Shown: one piece after another, positions 16,666-25,271 of the stretch
How the letters are laid out: each line of letters begins with the position of its first letter
Position numbering within the stretch: position 1 is the first letter of the stretch
Notes under the pieces: generated by a model
Database searches by the model: none
What the model saw: the letters and a program-made list of their open reading frames with translations, nothing else
Told to the model about the DNA's origin: nothing
Program-made: the position numbers and the translations under genes
Assembly: GCA_964368495.1 (NCBI GenBank)
Contig: CAYJAJ010000006.1
Location: forward strand, 6,833-70,832
Reading direction: 5' to 3'
From: CALVGQ01 sp964368495
Lineage (GTDB): Bacteria > Bacillota_I > Bacilli_A > Erysipelotrichales > Erysipelotrichaceae
DNA length: 64,000 nucleotides

Positions 16666-17814
16666 ATGAAAACATGTATAAAAAATGGTTTAGTTTTTAC
16701 GGTTAGTAAAGATACGCCAGAGTACATTGATATTTTAATTGATGGAAAGCAAATTGTTCAACTTGGAGCAGATTTGCAGGTAGATGATGAAACTGAAGTT
16801 GTTGATGCTAGAGGGATGAGTATTTATCCTGGTTTCATTGATTGTCACACTCATTTGGGATTATTAGGTAGTGCAATTGGTTTTGAAGGAAGCGATGGGA
16901 ATGAGCCTACGGATAGTTTAACTCCTCATCTACGTGCTATTGATGCGATTAATCCTCAAGATGTGTCATTTAAAGAAGCACTTAAAGCTGGAATTACAAC
17001 AGTAGCTACAGGGCCAGGAAGTGCGAATGTTGTCGGTGGTCAGTACACTGCAATTAAAACGGTGGGACATCGCATTGATGAAATGATTGTAAAGGAAATA
17101 GTTGCGATGAAGTGTGCATTTGGAGAAAATCCAAAGCGTGTATACAAGGATAAAAACAATTACAGCCGAATGTCTACTGCTGCTAAACTTCGTGAGCTAT
17201 TGCTTAAAACTAAGGAATATGCCAGTAAGAAAAAACTCGCAGGGGATGATATTACAAAAATGCCACCTTTTGATATGAAACTTGAGGCAATGATTCCAGT
17301 ACTTAATAAAGAAATTCCACTTAAAGCTCATGCTCATCAAGCGAATGATTTGTTTACTGCAATACGCATCGCAAAAGAGTTTGATGTTAAATTAACACTA
17401 GAACATGTCAGTGATGGAGCACTTATTGTGGATGAATTAAAAGAAGCAAATGTTCCTCTTGCAGTAGGACCACTTTTAGTTGAAAAAAGCAAGTATGAGT
17501 GTAAGAATCTAAGTTTTGATTGTCCAGTTGCTTTATCAAAAGCAGGGATTGAATTTTCTTTAATTACTGATGCACCAATTATTCCACTTGAATACTTGCC
17601 AATGTGCGCTGGAATTGCTGTACAACACGGGTTGGATGAAGCTGCAGCACTTCGCTCAATTACAATTAATCCGGCAAAACATCTTGGAATTGAAGATCGT
17701 GTGGGTTCAATTGAAATAGGAAAAGATGCTGATTTAGTACTTATTGATGGTGATCCATTTGACATTGTGGATACAGTTAAGCATGTTTATGTTGATGGAA
17801 TAAAAGTAGTTTAA
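16666..17814 (+). CDS. Amidohydrolase family protein (second of tandem pair)
   Basis: A 382-residue paralogue of the preceding amidohydrolase, with the same motifs: IYPGFIDCHTHLG, TTVATGPGSANVVGGQ, KCAFGENPKR, LKAHAHQAND, LEHVSDG, ITDAPIIP and GSIEIGKDADLVLIDG. All the histidine and aspartate positions I expect to bind metal are kept in both copies, so both could be active. The copies differ most at the loop after AVGP (SLGHATKYELK against LLVEKSKYECK), a likely substrate-specificity region. AGGAGG lies 8 nt before the ATG at 16666; the ATG at 16660 is too close. A local duplication with divergence is the simplest origin. Confidence 0.85.
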   Translation: MKTCIKNGLVFTVSKDTPEYIDILIDGKQIVQLGADLQVDDETEVVDARGMSIYPGFIDCHTHLGLLGSAIGFEGSDGNEPTDSLTPHLRAIDAINPQDVSFKEALKAGITTVATGPGSANVVGGQYTAIKTVGHRIDEMIVKEIVAMKCAFGENPKRVYKDKNNYSRMSTAAKLRELLLKTKEYASKKKLAGDDITKMPPFDMKLEAMIPVLNKEIPLKAHAHQANDLFTAIRIAKEFDVKLTLEHVSDGALIVDELKEANVPLAVGPLLVEKSKYECKNLSFDCPVALSKAGIEFSLITDAPIIPLEYLPMCAGIAVQHGLDEAAALRSITINPAKHLGIEDRVGSIEIGKDADLVLIDGDPFDIVDTVKHVYVDGIKVV

Positions 17815-17829
17815 GTAGAATAATTAAAT

Positions 17830-17861
17830 GCTAAGGGTTTAAAATTCTTAGCTTTTCTTTT
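17830..17861 (+). terminator. Terminator of the amidohydrolase pair
   Basis: GCTAAG / CTTAGC stem with an 11-nt loop and a TTTTCTTTT tail. The stem is short, so it may be leaky into the next gene. Confidence 0.65.
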
Positions 17862-17866
17862 ATAAT
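17838..17866 (+). promoter_or_regulatory. Possible promoter of the small lipoprotein gene
   Basis: TATAAT at 17861-17866, 17 bp after a weak TTTAAA. It overlaps the preceding terminator and lies 24 bp before the start codon. Confidence 0.35.
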
Positions 17867-17889
17867 GGTTTTTGTGGAGGGTAAGAATA

Positions 17890-18387
17890 ATGAAAAAAAT
17901 AATATTGTTGATAGGGTTAATAGTTATGATAAGTGGTTGTGTAAAGGTGGATGATTCTTTTGATAGTTTAGATGAAACAAAACCACAAACTAATGAATCA
18001 ACAACGGCAGTTGTTACAGACTCTAATGATAATACTACAGAAACCGTTGATAGTGAACTTGAGGATGAAAATGTTGTCGTAATTGAAGATACAACCATGA
18101 GTGCTACATTTGAAGAAAATGTTGCTTCAAATCCTTCGACGATTACATTCAATGAGGATAATACTTTAACTACTTATTTAAATTTGTGTTCCTTGTTTGA
18201 AAATGTAGAAGGAACATATGAAAAAAATGGTTCAAAAGTAACATTGCGATTTGAAAATACTGGATATGACTTTTTAGATGCAACAGATTATACTTTTGAA
18301 TTAAATAAGAACACATTAACACTTGAAAAAGGGCAAATGTTTAGTTGTGCGGGTAGTGAAGTTGAAACATATGAACTTAGAAAATAG
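17890..18387 (+). CDS. Small predicted lipoprotein, unknown function
   Basis: A 165-residue protein that begins with a lipoprotein signal peptide: a KK start, hydrophobic ILLIGLIVMI and the lipobox ISGC, so Cys17 would be lipidated and the protein anchored outside the membrane. A Ser/Thr/Asp/Glu-rich linker follows (ETKPQTNESTTAVV). The C-terminal domain has FNEDNTLTTYLN, GTYEKNGSKVTLRF and YTFELNKNTLTLEKG, the beta-strand pattern of small lipocalin-like or extracellular beta-barrel domains in which a 'G.Y...G..V.F' strand recurs. I do not recognise a named family. GGAGGGTAAG precedes the ATG. It lies 9 nt before rimO and may be co-transcribed with it. Confidence 0.7.
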   Translation: MKKIILLIGLIVMISGCVKVDDSFDSLDETKPQTNESTTAVVTDSNDNTTETVDSELEDENVVVIEDTTMSATFEENVASNPSTITFNEDNTLTTYLNLCSLFENVEGTYEKNGSKVTLRFENTGYDFLDATDYTFELNKNTLTLEKGQMFSCAGSEVETYELRK

Positions 18388-18396
18388 AGGAAAATT

Positions 18397-19701
18397 ATGA
18401 ATATTGGTTTTATATCACTGGGTTGCAGTAAAAATTTAGTAGACAGTGAAAAGATTATGGGGATGTTAAAAGAAGCAGGATGTACTATTGTTACAAGCAG
18501 CAAGCAAGCTGATGTTATTATGATTAACACTTGTGGTTTTATTAATCCAGCAAAAGAAGAAAGCATTAATACAATTTTAGAGATGGCTGAATACAAGTCA
18601 GGAAGGCTAAAAAAATTATTGGTTTTTGGATGTCTTGCAAAACGCTATAAAGAGCGATTGATTGATGAACTTCCTGAAGTTGATCGTTTTATTGGAGTGG
18701 ATGAATATGATAATTTAACAATGATTTTAGAGGAAGAATTAGGATTATCGTTTAAAACTAGTTATGGAAAAAGCAGTCGAGTTGTTTCTACAAAACCATG
18801 GATGGCTTATTTGAAAATCGCTGAAGGCTGTTCAAATTGTTGTACATACTGTGCAATTCCACTTATTAGAGGATCTCTTTCTTCATTTCCGATGGAAAAA
18901 CTTATTGAAGAAGCTCATGATCTTGCAAGTAAGGGTGTAAAAGAGCTTGTTTTAATTGCACAAGATACGACTCGCTATGGAGAAGATTACTACAACAAAA
19001 GAAGACTGGGCGATTTGTTAGTTGAATTAAATAAAATTAGTGGCTTGCACTGGATTCGTATTTTGTATATGTATCCTGATGAAATTGATGAAGATTTAAT
19101 AAAAGTAATGAAATCTTGTGATAAGGTTCTTCCGTACTTTGATATTCCTGTTCAACATGGTGATGATGAAATGTTGAAAGCAATGAACAGAAGAGGAAGT
19201 GTAGAAAGTATTAAAAATACAGTTAAATTAATACGTGATACTTTTGAAATGCCAATATTAAGAACTACTATGATAGTGGGATTTCCAAATGAAACAAAAC
19301 AACAATATGAAAACATGTTGCAGTTTATTGAAGAAATCAAATGGGATCGATTAGGGGCATTTACTTACTCCAAAGAAGAGAATACACCTGCTTATGATTT
19401 TGAAGGTGATATTGATGAAGATATAAAAGAAGAAAGATTGTCAAAACTTATGCAACTGCAACAAACAATATCCGATGAAAAAAATCACCAATTAATTGGG
19501 AAAACATTGGAAGTATTAGTTGAGAATCTTGATGGATTATCAAAAAAATATGCAGGAAGATCAGTGCATAGTGCACCTGATGGAATCGATGGAACAATCT
19601 ATTTCACAAGCGATTATCCAATTGAACTTGGAACATTTGTGAATGTTAAAATCGATGCTGCAAGCAATCACGATTGCTTTGGTGTTGCGACTAAGGTTTA
19701 A
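18397..19701 (+). CDS. rimO: Ribosomal protein S12 methylthiotransferase RimO
   Basis: A 434-residue MTTase. The N-terminal UPF0004 domain has SLGCSKNLVDSE with cluster cysteines at SLGC, NTCGF and VFGCLAKRY. The radical SAM domain has the C-x3-C-x2-C motif CSNCCTYC within EGCSNCCTYCAIPLIRG. The C-terminal TRAM domain includes TLEVLVENLDG and ends with FVNVKIDAA. RimO methylthiolates an aspartate of ribosomal protein S12 with two [4Fe-4S] clusters and SAM. The IPLIRG and AQDTTRYG stretches point to RimO rather than MiaB. The start is the ATG after GAGGAAAATT. A long terminator follows. Confidence 0.93.
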   Translation: MNIGFISLGCSKNLVDSEKIMGMLKEAGCTIVTSSKQADVIMINTCGFINPAKEESINTILEMAEYKSGRLKKLLVFGCLAKRYKERLIDELPEVDRFIGVDEYDNLTMILEEELGLSFKTSYGKSSRVVSTKPWMAYLKIAEGCSNCCTYCAIPLIRGSLSSFPMEKLIEEAHDLASKGVKELVLIAQDTTRYGEDYYNKRRLGDLLVELNKISGLHWIRILYMYPDEIDEDLIKVMKSCDKVLPYFDIPVQHGDDEMLKAMNRRGSVESIKNTVKLIRDTFEMPILRTTMIVGFPNETKQQYENMLQFIEEIKWDRLGAFTYSKEENTPAYDFEGDIDEDIKEERLSKLMQLQQTISDEKNHQLIGKTLEVLVENLDGLSKKYAGRSVHSAPDGIDGTIYFTSDYPIELGTFVNVKIDAASNHDCFGVATKV

Positions 19702-19710
19702 ATGAATGAA

Positions 19711-19768
19711 AAAACACGAATTATTAATAAGAAGGTAGCTATAATTCTTATAAGATTGTGTTTTTTTT
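19711..19768 (+). terminator. Terminator of rimO
   Basis: AAAACAC / GTGTTTT outer stem and AATAAGAA / TTCTTAT inner stem with mismatches between them, then a run of eight T. Confidence 0.7.
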
Positions 19769-19837
19769 ATTTTAATAGCACTTTATTTTCTGTATAATTA
19801 AAATATAGAGATTCATAAGTAGAAAGGAAGGTTGGGT

Positions 19838-20431
19838 ATGATAATAACAATTAGTAGGCAGTTTGGTAGTGGAGGTAGAGAAATAGGTAAAAGGCTTTCA
19901 GAAGCACTAGGATATGAATATTTTGATAAAGAGTTAATTACTAAAGTTGCTGAAGATACAGGCTTTCATGAAGATTACATTGAGGAGAATAGTGAATCAA
20001 TTTTTAATCGTTTTTACCCGTATACTTTTGGAAGAAGTTTTGTTTCTTATCAACAACTTCCAACAGATACAATACACATTGCACAAAATAAAATTTTAAA
20101 AGAAATTGCGAAAAAAGATAATTGTGTCATCATCGGAAGAAGTGCTGATGTGATTTTAATGGATTACAATCCATTTAAGGTTTTTATTTATGCATCAGAT
20201 ATGAATTTTAAGGTTGAGCGTTGTTATGACAAGGTGCCAGAAGATAAAACCAAATCTTTAAAAGAAATGCAAAAGGAAATACAGCGAATTGATAAAGAAC
20301 GTTCAAAATATTATGAGCATTACACAGGACAAAAATGGGGTGTAGTGAGTAATTATAATTTATGCATTGACGTATCAGTAATCGGGGTTAAAAAGGCTGT
20401 TGAAATACTTGTGAGTTTAATCAATAAGTAA
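19838..20431 (+). CDS. Cytidylate kinase-like family protein
   Basis: A 197-residue P-loop protein of the cytidylate-kinase-like family (AAA-type NMP kinase fold). The nucleotide motif is ITISRQFGSGGREIGKRL, in which GSGGREIG replaces the classical Walker A GxxGxGKS. It continues with EYFDKELITKVAEDTG, CVIIGRSADVIL, and an Arg-rich lid with EIQRIDKERSKYYEHYTGQ. Members are common in Bacillota, usually as single genes; the true substrate is not established. AAAGGAAGG lies 6 nt before the ATG at 19838; a TTG two codons upstream is ignored. The next gene has its own promoter. Confidence 0.82.
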   Translation: MIITISRQFGSGGREIGKRLSEALGYEYFDKELITKVAEDTGFHEDYIEENSESIFNRFYPYTFGRSFVSYQQLPTDTIHIAQNKILKEIAKKDNCVIIGRSADVILMDYNPFKVFIYASDMNFKVERCYDKVPEDKTKSLKEMQKEIQRIDKERSKYYEHYTGQKWGVVSNYNLCIDVSVIGVKKAVEILVSLINK

Positions 20432-20441
20432 TTTCAATTCA

Positions 20442-20470
20442 TTGTGTTACAACCGTGTTAGCGGTATAAT
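20442..20470 (+). promoter_or_regulatory. SigA-type promoter of the ROK kinase gene
   Basis: TTGTGT (20442-20447), 17-bp spacer, TATAAT (20465-20470), 32 bp before the start codon. Confidence 0.6.
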
Positions 20471-20501
20471 AATTTTATGTAATGTCCAAACGGAGGAGAA
20501 T

Positions 20502-21401
20502 ATGAAGAAAGTAATTGGAATTGATTTAGGTGGTACAAATGTACGCGTTGCAAAGATTACAGAAGATGGCCAAGTACTACAAGAAATTAAAAGTCCGTCC
20601 TATGCACAGGAAGGACCTGATCGTGTTAACCAAGTGTTGATTGATCTTGTTGGACAAATTGATAATTGGCAAGAATGCGTTGGAATCGGAATTGGTGTTC
20701 CAGGACCTGTTGATACTGTTAATAACGTTATGTTAATGTCAACGAATTTACCTGGTGCTAAACAATACCCATTCGCAAAAAATTTAACTGATAAGTTTAA
20801 TTTACCAACATATCTTGATAATGATGCTAATGTTGCTGGACTTGCAGAGGCTTTATTAGGTGCAGGAAAAGGGTTGCCTGTTGTTTACTATGTAACTCAT
20901 TCTACGGGAATAGGTGGAGCTCTTGTCGTTAATGGACAAGTTGTTTCAGGAAAAAATGGACATGCTGGTGAAATAGGCAATATCGTTGTTGATCGGCGAG
21001 GTATGAAACACAATCACTTAAATCCAGGGGCAGTTGAAAATGATGCCAGTGGAACAGCGATTACACGTATAGGAAAAGAATTAATTGGAAATCATATCAA
21101 TGATGCAGGTGACGTATTTGATTTAGCACGAAAAAATGATGAAGTTGCGCTTAAAATATGTGATCAAATGGCTTATGATGTTGCGCTGTTGTTTTCTTCG
21201 ATTGCACATGTTGTTGATCCTTATGCAATTATTGTTGGTGGTGGTGTTACTAAATCTAAAGATGTGTACTTTGAAAAGGTTCGTGAATATTTCGATAGCT
21301 TAGTTCATCCTCCGATGAAAAATATTGAGATTAAACTTGCAGAACTTACAGAACCAGGAATTATTGGTGCGGCAATGTTGCCGATATCTCGTGGTCATTA
21401 A
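20502..21401 (+). CDS. ROK family glucokinase-like sugar kinase
   Basis: A 299-residue ROK-family protein without the DNA-binding domain of ROK repressors, so it is an enzyme. ATP phosphate-1 motif: IGIDLGGTNVRVAK; phosphate-2: THSTGIGGALVVNG; sugar site: LDNDANVAGLAEA and GHAGEIGNIVV, with the catalytic Asp in DNDAN; adenosine motif: AIIVGGGVTK. It probably phosphorylates glucose or an N-acyl hexosamine. The CxCGxxGC zinc motif that normally follows GHAGEIG is absent, and this stretch (DRRGMKHNHLNPGAVE) has no cysteine. CGGAGGAG precedes the ATG. It lies 11 nt before the aminopeptidase gene and is probably co-transcribed with it. Confidence 0.87.
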   Translation: MKKVIGIDLGGTNVRVAKITEDGQVLQEIKSPSYAQEGPDRVNQVLIDLVGQIDNWQECVGIGIGVPGPVDTVNNVMLMSTNLPGAKQYPFAKNLTDKFNLPTYLDNDANVAGLAEALLGAGKGLPVVYYVTHSTGIGGALVVNGQVVSGKNGHAGEIGNIVVDRRGMKHNHLNPGAVENDASGTAITRIGKELIGNHINDAGDVFDLARKNDEVALKICDQMAYDVALLFSSIAHVVDPYAIIVGGGVTKSKDVYFEKVREYFDSLVHPPMKNIEIKLAELTEPGIIGAAMLPISRGH

Positions 21402-21412
21402 GAGGAGAAAAG

Positions 21413-22645
21413 ATGAATAAAAATATTATTGAGAAATATGCAAATCTTGCTGTAAAATTAGGTGTTAATATTCAAAAAGGGCAGCTTTTAGTTATTACTT
21501 GTCCTGTTGATTGCGCATTTTTTGCTAGAGAATGCACAAAGGCTGCTTACGAACTAGGTGCCAAAAAAGTTAATATTCATTATGTTGATGATGTGTGTGA
21601 AAAATACGATTTAACATATGCAGATGTTGAAGTGTTAAAAGATATTAAGCCATGGATGATTGATCGTAAACAAGATGAAATTGACCAAAAATGTGCTTAT
21701 TTGTATATTGATTCAGATATCCCTGAAATATTAGAAGGAATTGATCCAAGTAAGCTTCAAGAAGTAATGATTGCAAAACAAACAGCATTTAAAAAATTTA
21801 GAAATTATACTTCTGCAAATCATGGACAATGGAGCATTGTTGCTGTTCCAAATCCAGCATGGGCAAAAAAAGTGTTTCCAAATCATGATGAAGAAACTGC
21901 CATGAAAATGCTTTGGGATGCAATTTTAAAAACAGTGTATTTAGATGAAACAAATGATATTGTTGAAGTTTGGAAAAAGCATAGTGATTCGATACAAAAA
22001 CATGTCAAGATATTGAATGATTATAATTTTAAAAATCTTCATTTTAAAAATAGTAAGGGCACTGATTTACATGTAGAGCTAATTCTAGACCATGTGTGGG
22101 CAGGAGGAAGCGAAAATACAACGTCTTCTATTCAGTTTAATCCAAATATGCCAACAGAAGAAGTGTTTACTATGCCACTAAAAACTGGAGTTAATGGTAC
22201 GGTGGTTAGTACAAAACCATTAAATTATCAAGGTAAACTAGTTGATGAATTTACAATTACGTTTAAGGATGGAAAAGCAGTAGACTACACAGCTTCAAAT
22301 AATGGTGAGGCAATTAAAAACATACTTGAATTTGATGAAGGAAGTTCATTTTTAGGAGAAGTTGCCTTGATTAGTTATGATTCTCCAATTTCCAATAGTG
22401 GGATCTTATTTTATGATACATTATTTGATGAAAATGCTTCATGTCATTTAGCACTGGGAAGTGCCTACCCAATGAGTGTTAAAGATGGTGTAAATTTAAG
22501 TGAAGAAGAATTAGCGAAGCTAGGTGTCAACATTTCCATGACACATGTCGATTTTATGTTTGGTAGCAGTGATATGAGTGTTGTTGGTGAGTGCTTTGAT
22601 GGTAAGAAAGTTGAAGTGTTTAAAAATGGAAACTTTGTATTTTAA
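21413..22645 (+). CDS. M29 family aminopeptidase (AmpS/PepS-like)
   Basis: A 410-residue cytoplasmic metallopeptidase of family M29. It has the opening IEKYANLAVKLGVNIQKGQ, the N-terminal domain with AAYELGAKKVNIHYVDD, and the metal-binding C-terminal half with NMPTEEVFTMP, GEVALISYDSPISNSG, LFDENASCHLALGSAYP and MTHVDFMFG, where Glu, His and Asp residues bind the two metals. These enzymes remove N-terminal residues from peptides and may supply amino acids or trim wall peptides. AAGAGGAGAAAAG precedes the ATG. The gene is followed by a terminator and is co-directional with the ROK kinase. Confidence 0.92.
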   Translation: MNKNIIEKYANLAVKLGVNIQKGQLLVITCPVDCAFFARECTKAAYELGAKKVNIHYVDDVCEKYDLTYADVEVLKDIKPWMIDRKQDEIDQKCAYLYIDSDIPEILEGIDPSKLQEVMIAKQTAFKKFRNYTSANHGQWSIVAVPNPAWAKKVFPNHDEETAMKMLWDAILKTVYLDETNDIVEVWKKHSDSIQKHVKILNDYNFKNLHFKNSKGTDLHVELILDHVWAGGSENTTSSIQFNPNMPTEEVFTMPLKTGVNGTVVSTKPLNYQGKLVDEFTITFKDGKAVDYTASNNGEAIKNILEFDEGSSFLGEVALISYDSPISNSGILFYDTLFDENASCHLALGSAYPMSVKDGVNLSEEELAKLGVNISMTHVDFMFGSSDMSVVGECFDGKKVEVFKNGNFVF

Positions 22646-22652
22646 TAAATTA

Positions 22653-22675
22653 ACTGTCATTTGACAGTTTTTTTT
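22653..22675 (+). terminator. Terminator of the aminopeptidase gene
   Basis: ACTGTC / GACAGT stem with an ATTT loop and an eight-T tail. Confidence 0.8.
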
Positions 22676-22781
22676 ACCTCTATAAAATTTCAGATTTAAT
22701 CTTACCTCTTGTTTATCAATAAGGTATTTTGTTTCATTGCTATTTTGACGTTTTTTGTTTACAATAAGTAATGGTGATACT

Positions 22782-24263
22782 ATGATACATATTTCAGATA
22801 TAAAAAAATATACACGATGTCCAAAAATTTATTGGAATTCATGTCATTTAGAAAATGAACCTTATTTTTCGTATGTGAGAATGGATGAAGCAATTAGTGA
22901 TTTAGTGATTAAAAAATTATGGGTTAAAGATCCATTTATTGGGCAAAGAAATGATCCACATGAGCGTGCTTTTGAAGCTGCAAAAAACTATGAATGGTTA
23001 GTTAAAGCTCGTTTTAACTACAATGATATACGAATTAAAGTGCCTTTTATGCATAAAGTAGATGACCAGTGGGATATTTATTTTGTAGTTATAAGTGTAT
23101 TGCCAAAAGATGAAGACATTCAGTACTATTGTCATACAATTTGGGTGCTGTTGATGTTGGGGTTTAAAATTAATGAAATTTATATTATCCATTTAAATAA
23201 AGATTATGTTAGAGATGATGAACTTGATATTCAGAAACTATTTAAAATTAGCGAATTATTTTACAATGCTAAAGGAAAACCAACAAAGAACATTACTAAG
23301 CACGTACTTAGTAAGTTAGTTGATTTAACTGATATAGTAAATGAAATGAAGGAATGCACTAAACTTGAATCATGTCATATAAAGAAATCGAAACGATGTG
23401 TTCGTAGAGTTAAATGTATGTATTATGATGATTGTTTTTTTGACGAAAATGAACTTGAAGATGATTCGATATTAACGCTGGTTTCTTCTCAGCACAAAAA
23501 TGAACTATTTCAAGAAAACATACGATTACTTAAAGATGCGCCATTAGAAAAAATAGAAGGGTCTAGGCAACAGTATGCGCAGATCATGGCATCAAGAAAT
23601 GATGGTATTTTTGTAGATAAAAATGCTTTACAATTTTGGTTAAGTAACAGTTTGAAATATCCATATTCATTTTTAGATTTCGAATGGGAAACCTATGCGG
23701 TTCCACCATATCGTGGTTTAAGACCTTTTGATGTTTCTGTTTTCGCATATTCATTGCATGTTTTAGATGAAAATGAGAATTGCACGCATCAATCATTTAT
23801 GGGGATTCATGATTGTCGAGAAGAATTAATTCTTAAACTATTAAATGATTTACCAACTACTGGTAGCATTATTGCGTATAATGGTGATGGTGCTGAAAAA
23901 ATACGACTGCAAGAACTTGCACGACAATTTCCAAAATACAAAAGAGATTTAGAAATGCTATGTGAACGCATTGTGGATTTATCTCATCCATTTTTGAATG
24001 GACTTGTATATGATATAAGAATGAGGGGGATGTATTCACTTAAAGTACTTCATTCATTGTTAGATAATACACATACATATAAAGATTTAGAGATACATAA
24101 TGGAATGGATGCTGTATTTAAATGGAGAAGTTTAGACAAAAGTGATGAAGAAAACGAAGAAATAAAGAATCAATTGATGGAGTATTGTACACTTGATACT
24201 TATGCAATGGTACTTGTTGTAAAATGGTTGTATCAACTTATTGAACAAGATTGTAGTACATGA
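22782..24263 (+). CDS. DUF2779 nuclease-like protein
   Basis: A 493-residue protein of the DUF2779 family. The N-terminal region begins ISDIKKYTRCPKIYW, as in Cas4/RecB-like PD-(D/E)XK proteins, and has several cysteines (ESCHIKKSKRCVRRVKCMYY) that could hold an Fe-S cluster. The C-terminal half is the DUF2779 domain, with an exonuclease-like LDFEWETYAVPPYRGLRP followed by VFAYSLHV, IIAYNGDGAEKIRLQELA and YCTLDTYAMVLVVKWL, the acidic positions of a DEDD-type fold. Nucleic acid cleavage is expected; no substrate is known. The start is the ATG after GGTGATACT, a weak ribosome binding site; no better one is present. It stands alone with no CRISPR nearby. Confidence 0.8.
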   Translation: MIHISDIKKYTRCPKIYWNSCHLENEPYFSYVRMDEAISDLVIKKLWVKDPFIGQRNDPHERAFEAAKNYEWLVKARFNYNDIRIKVPFMHKVDDQWDIYFVVISVLPKDEDIQYYCHTIWVLLMLGFKINEIYIIHLNKDYVRDDELDIQKLFKISELFYNAKGKPTKNITKHVLSKLVDLTDIVNEMKECTKLESCHIKKSKRCVRRVKCMYYDDCFFDENELEDDSILTLVSSQHKNELFQENIRLLKDAPLEKIEGSRQQYAQIMASRNDGIFVDKNALQFWLSNSLKYPYSFLDFEWETYAVPPYRGLRPFDVSVFAYSLHVLDENENCTHQSFMGIHDCREELILKLLNDLPTTGSIIAYNGDGAEKIRLQELARQFPKYKRDLEMLCERIVDLSHPFLNGLVYDIRMRGMYSLKVLHSLLDNTHTYKDLEIHNGMDAVFKWRSLDKSDEENEEIKNQLMEYCTLDTYAMVLVVKWLYQLIEQDCST

Positions 24264-24276
24264 AAAAATTGACATA

Positions 24277-24312
24277 AATAAAAGACATTCAACATTGAGT
24301 GTCTTTTATTTC
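24277..24312. terminator. Bidirectional terminator between convergent genes
   Basis: AATAAAAGACA / TGTCTTTTATT stem with further TCA/TGA pairing around an ACAT loop, flanked by A and T runs on each side. It serves the DUF2779 gene (+) and the phosphoesterase (-). Confidence 0.8.
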
Positions 24313-25167
24313 TTATTGAGCATTTAATGTGTACACGACAATTTCCGGTTCTGCAAGAAAACGGACATCATATAACGTAGTACCTAAACCGTTTGTAACA
24401 TCTAATAAAGTTCCGTTAAGATTGTATCTACCTTTATAAAATTCCTCAGCGTATGTAGGTGTATAGTAAGCTCCAAATATAGGGAAATCTATTTGTCCTC
24501 CATGCCCATGACCTGCAAAAAACAAGTCGGTTAAATTTTGTGGTACTTCTAGAACTGTATCAGGTGTATGGCATAAAACAATTGTATAGTCTTCTTCTAG
24601 AACATTTTCAAATGGAGTTTCAAAGTCTGGGTTTCCAAGTGATTGTGAATCCAGTCCAATCAAAACAATACTTTCATTTGAATTTTTTCTCAATCTTCTT
24701 CTTTGGTTAGTGATGACTTCAAAATTAGATTTGTAATAAATTTCTTCTACAAGTTCTTTTGTAGTGTTACTTTCTAAATCATGGTTTCCAAGTACAGCAA
24801 ATTTTCCATAGGGTGCTTGAATTTGTGTTAATAGCTCAATGAGTTCATTTTGTATTTCATCAGTGGGCATATTGCTTGATGGATGATCAAATAAATCTCC
24901 ACCGAATAAAACTACATCAGCATTTTGGGCATTAATTTCTTTTAACATTGGCTCAAATCGTTCTTTATCCATGTATTGATTGTAATGCAAGTCGGAAAAA
25001 AATAAGATTTTAAAGCCATCCATTTGATCTGGTATGGATGATGATGTAATGCTTTCGTGTCTTAGCGTCAAGTTTTTGGGAGAAATCTGTGTAGAATATA
25101 AAAAGACACTGAAACCAGTGATGATTAATATAATGAATGATACTAAAATTTTTGTTGTTTTTTTCAT
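24313..25167 (-). CDS. Membrane-anchored metallophosphoesterase (YkuE-like)
   Basis: A 284-residue calcineurin-like phosphoesterase with an N-terminal membrane anchor (ILVSFIILIITGFSVFLY). Metal-binding motifs in order: FFSDLHYNQ (D-x-H), VVLFGGDLFDH (GD), VLGNHDLES (GNHD), VLCHTPD (H) and FAGHGHGGQ (GHxH). The active site is probably outside the cell, as in YkuE/YaeI-type proteins; the substrate is not known, though lipid or wall phosphoesters are proposed for relatives. AGAGGAAAATC precedes the ATG. It is divergent from the MFS gene with about 100 bp between them. Confidence 0.9.
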   Translation of the reverse strand: MKKTTKILVSFIILIITGFSVFLYSTQISPKNLTLRHESITSSSIPDQMDGFKILFFSDLHYNQYMDKERFEPMLKEINAQNADVVLFGGDLFDHPSSNMPTDEIQNELIELLTQIQAPYGKFAVLGNHDLESNTTKELVEEIYYKSNFEVITNQRRRLRKNSNESIVLIGLDSQSLGNPDFETPFENVLEEDYTIVLCHTPDTVLEVPQNLTDLFFAGHGHGGQIDFPIFGAYYTPTYAEEFYKGRYNLNGTLLDVTNGLGTTLYDVRFLAEPEIVVYTLNAQ

Positions 25168-25271
25168 GATTTTCCTCTTTTACAAGTTAAGTTTATCATA
25201 AAAATGAAAACTTGTGTACCGAGCTTTCATAAAGTTAAAACTTCTACTCAAACTAATATTGAGGTGAATAA

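Noticed and set aside
17337..17765. 142-residue minus-strand frame inside the second amidohydrolase
   Set aside because: It is antisense to a strongly conserved gene, has low-complexity Ser-rich translation and no ribosome binding site.
22782..24263. Cas4-like nuclease as sign of a CRISPR system
   Set aside because: The protein is a DUF2779 member with only a Cas4-like N-terminal pattern, and no repeats or cas genes are near.
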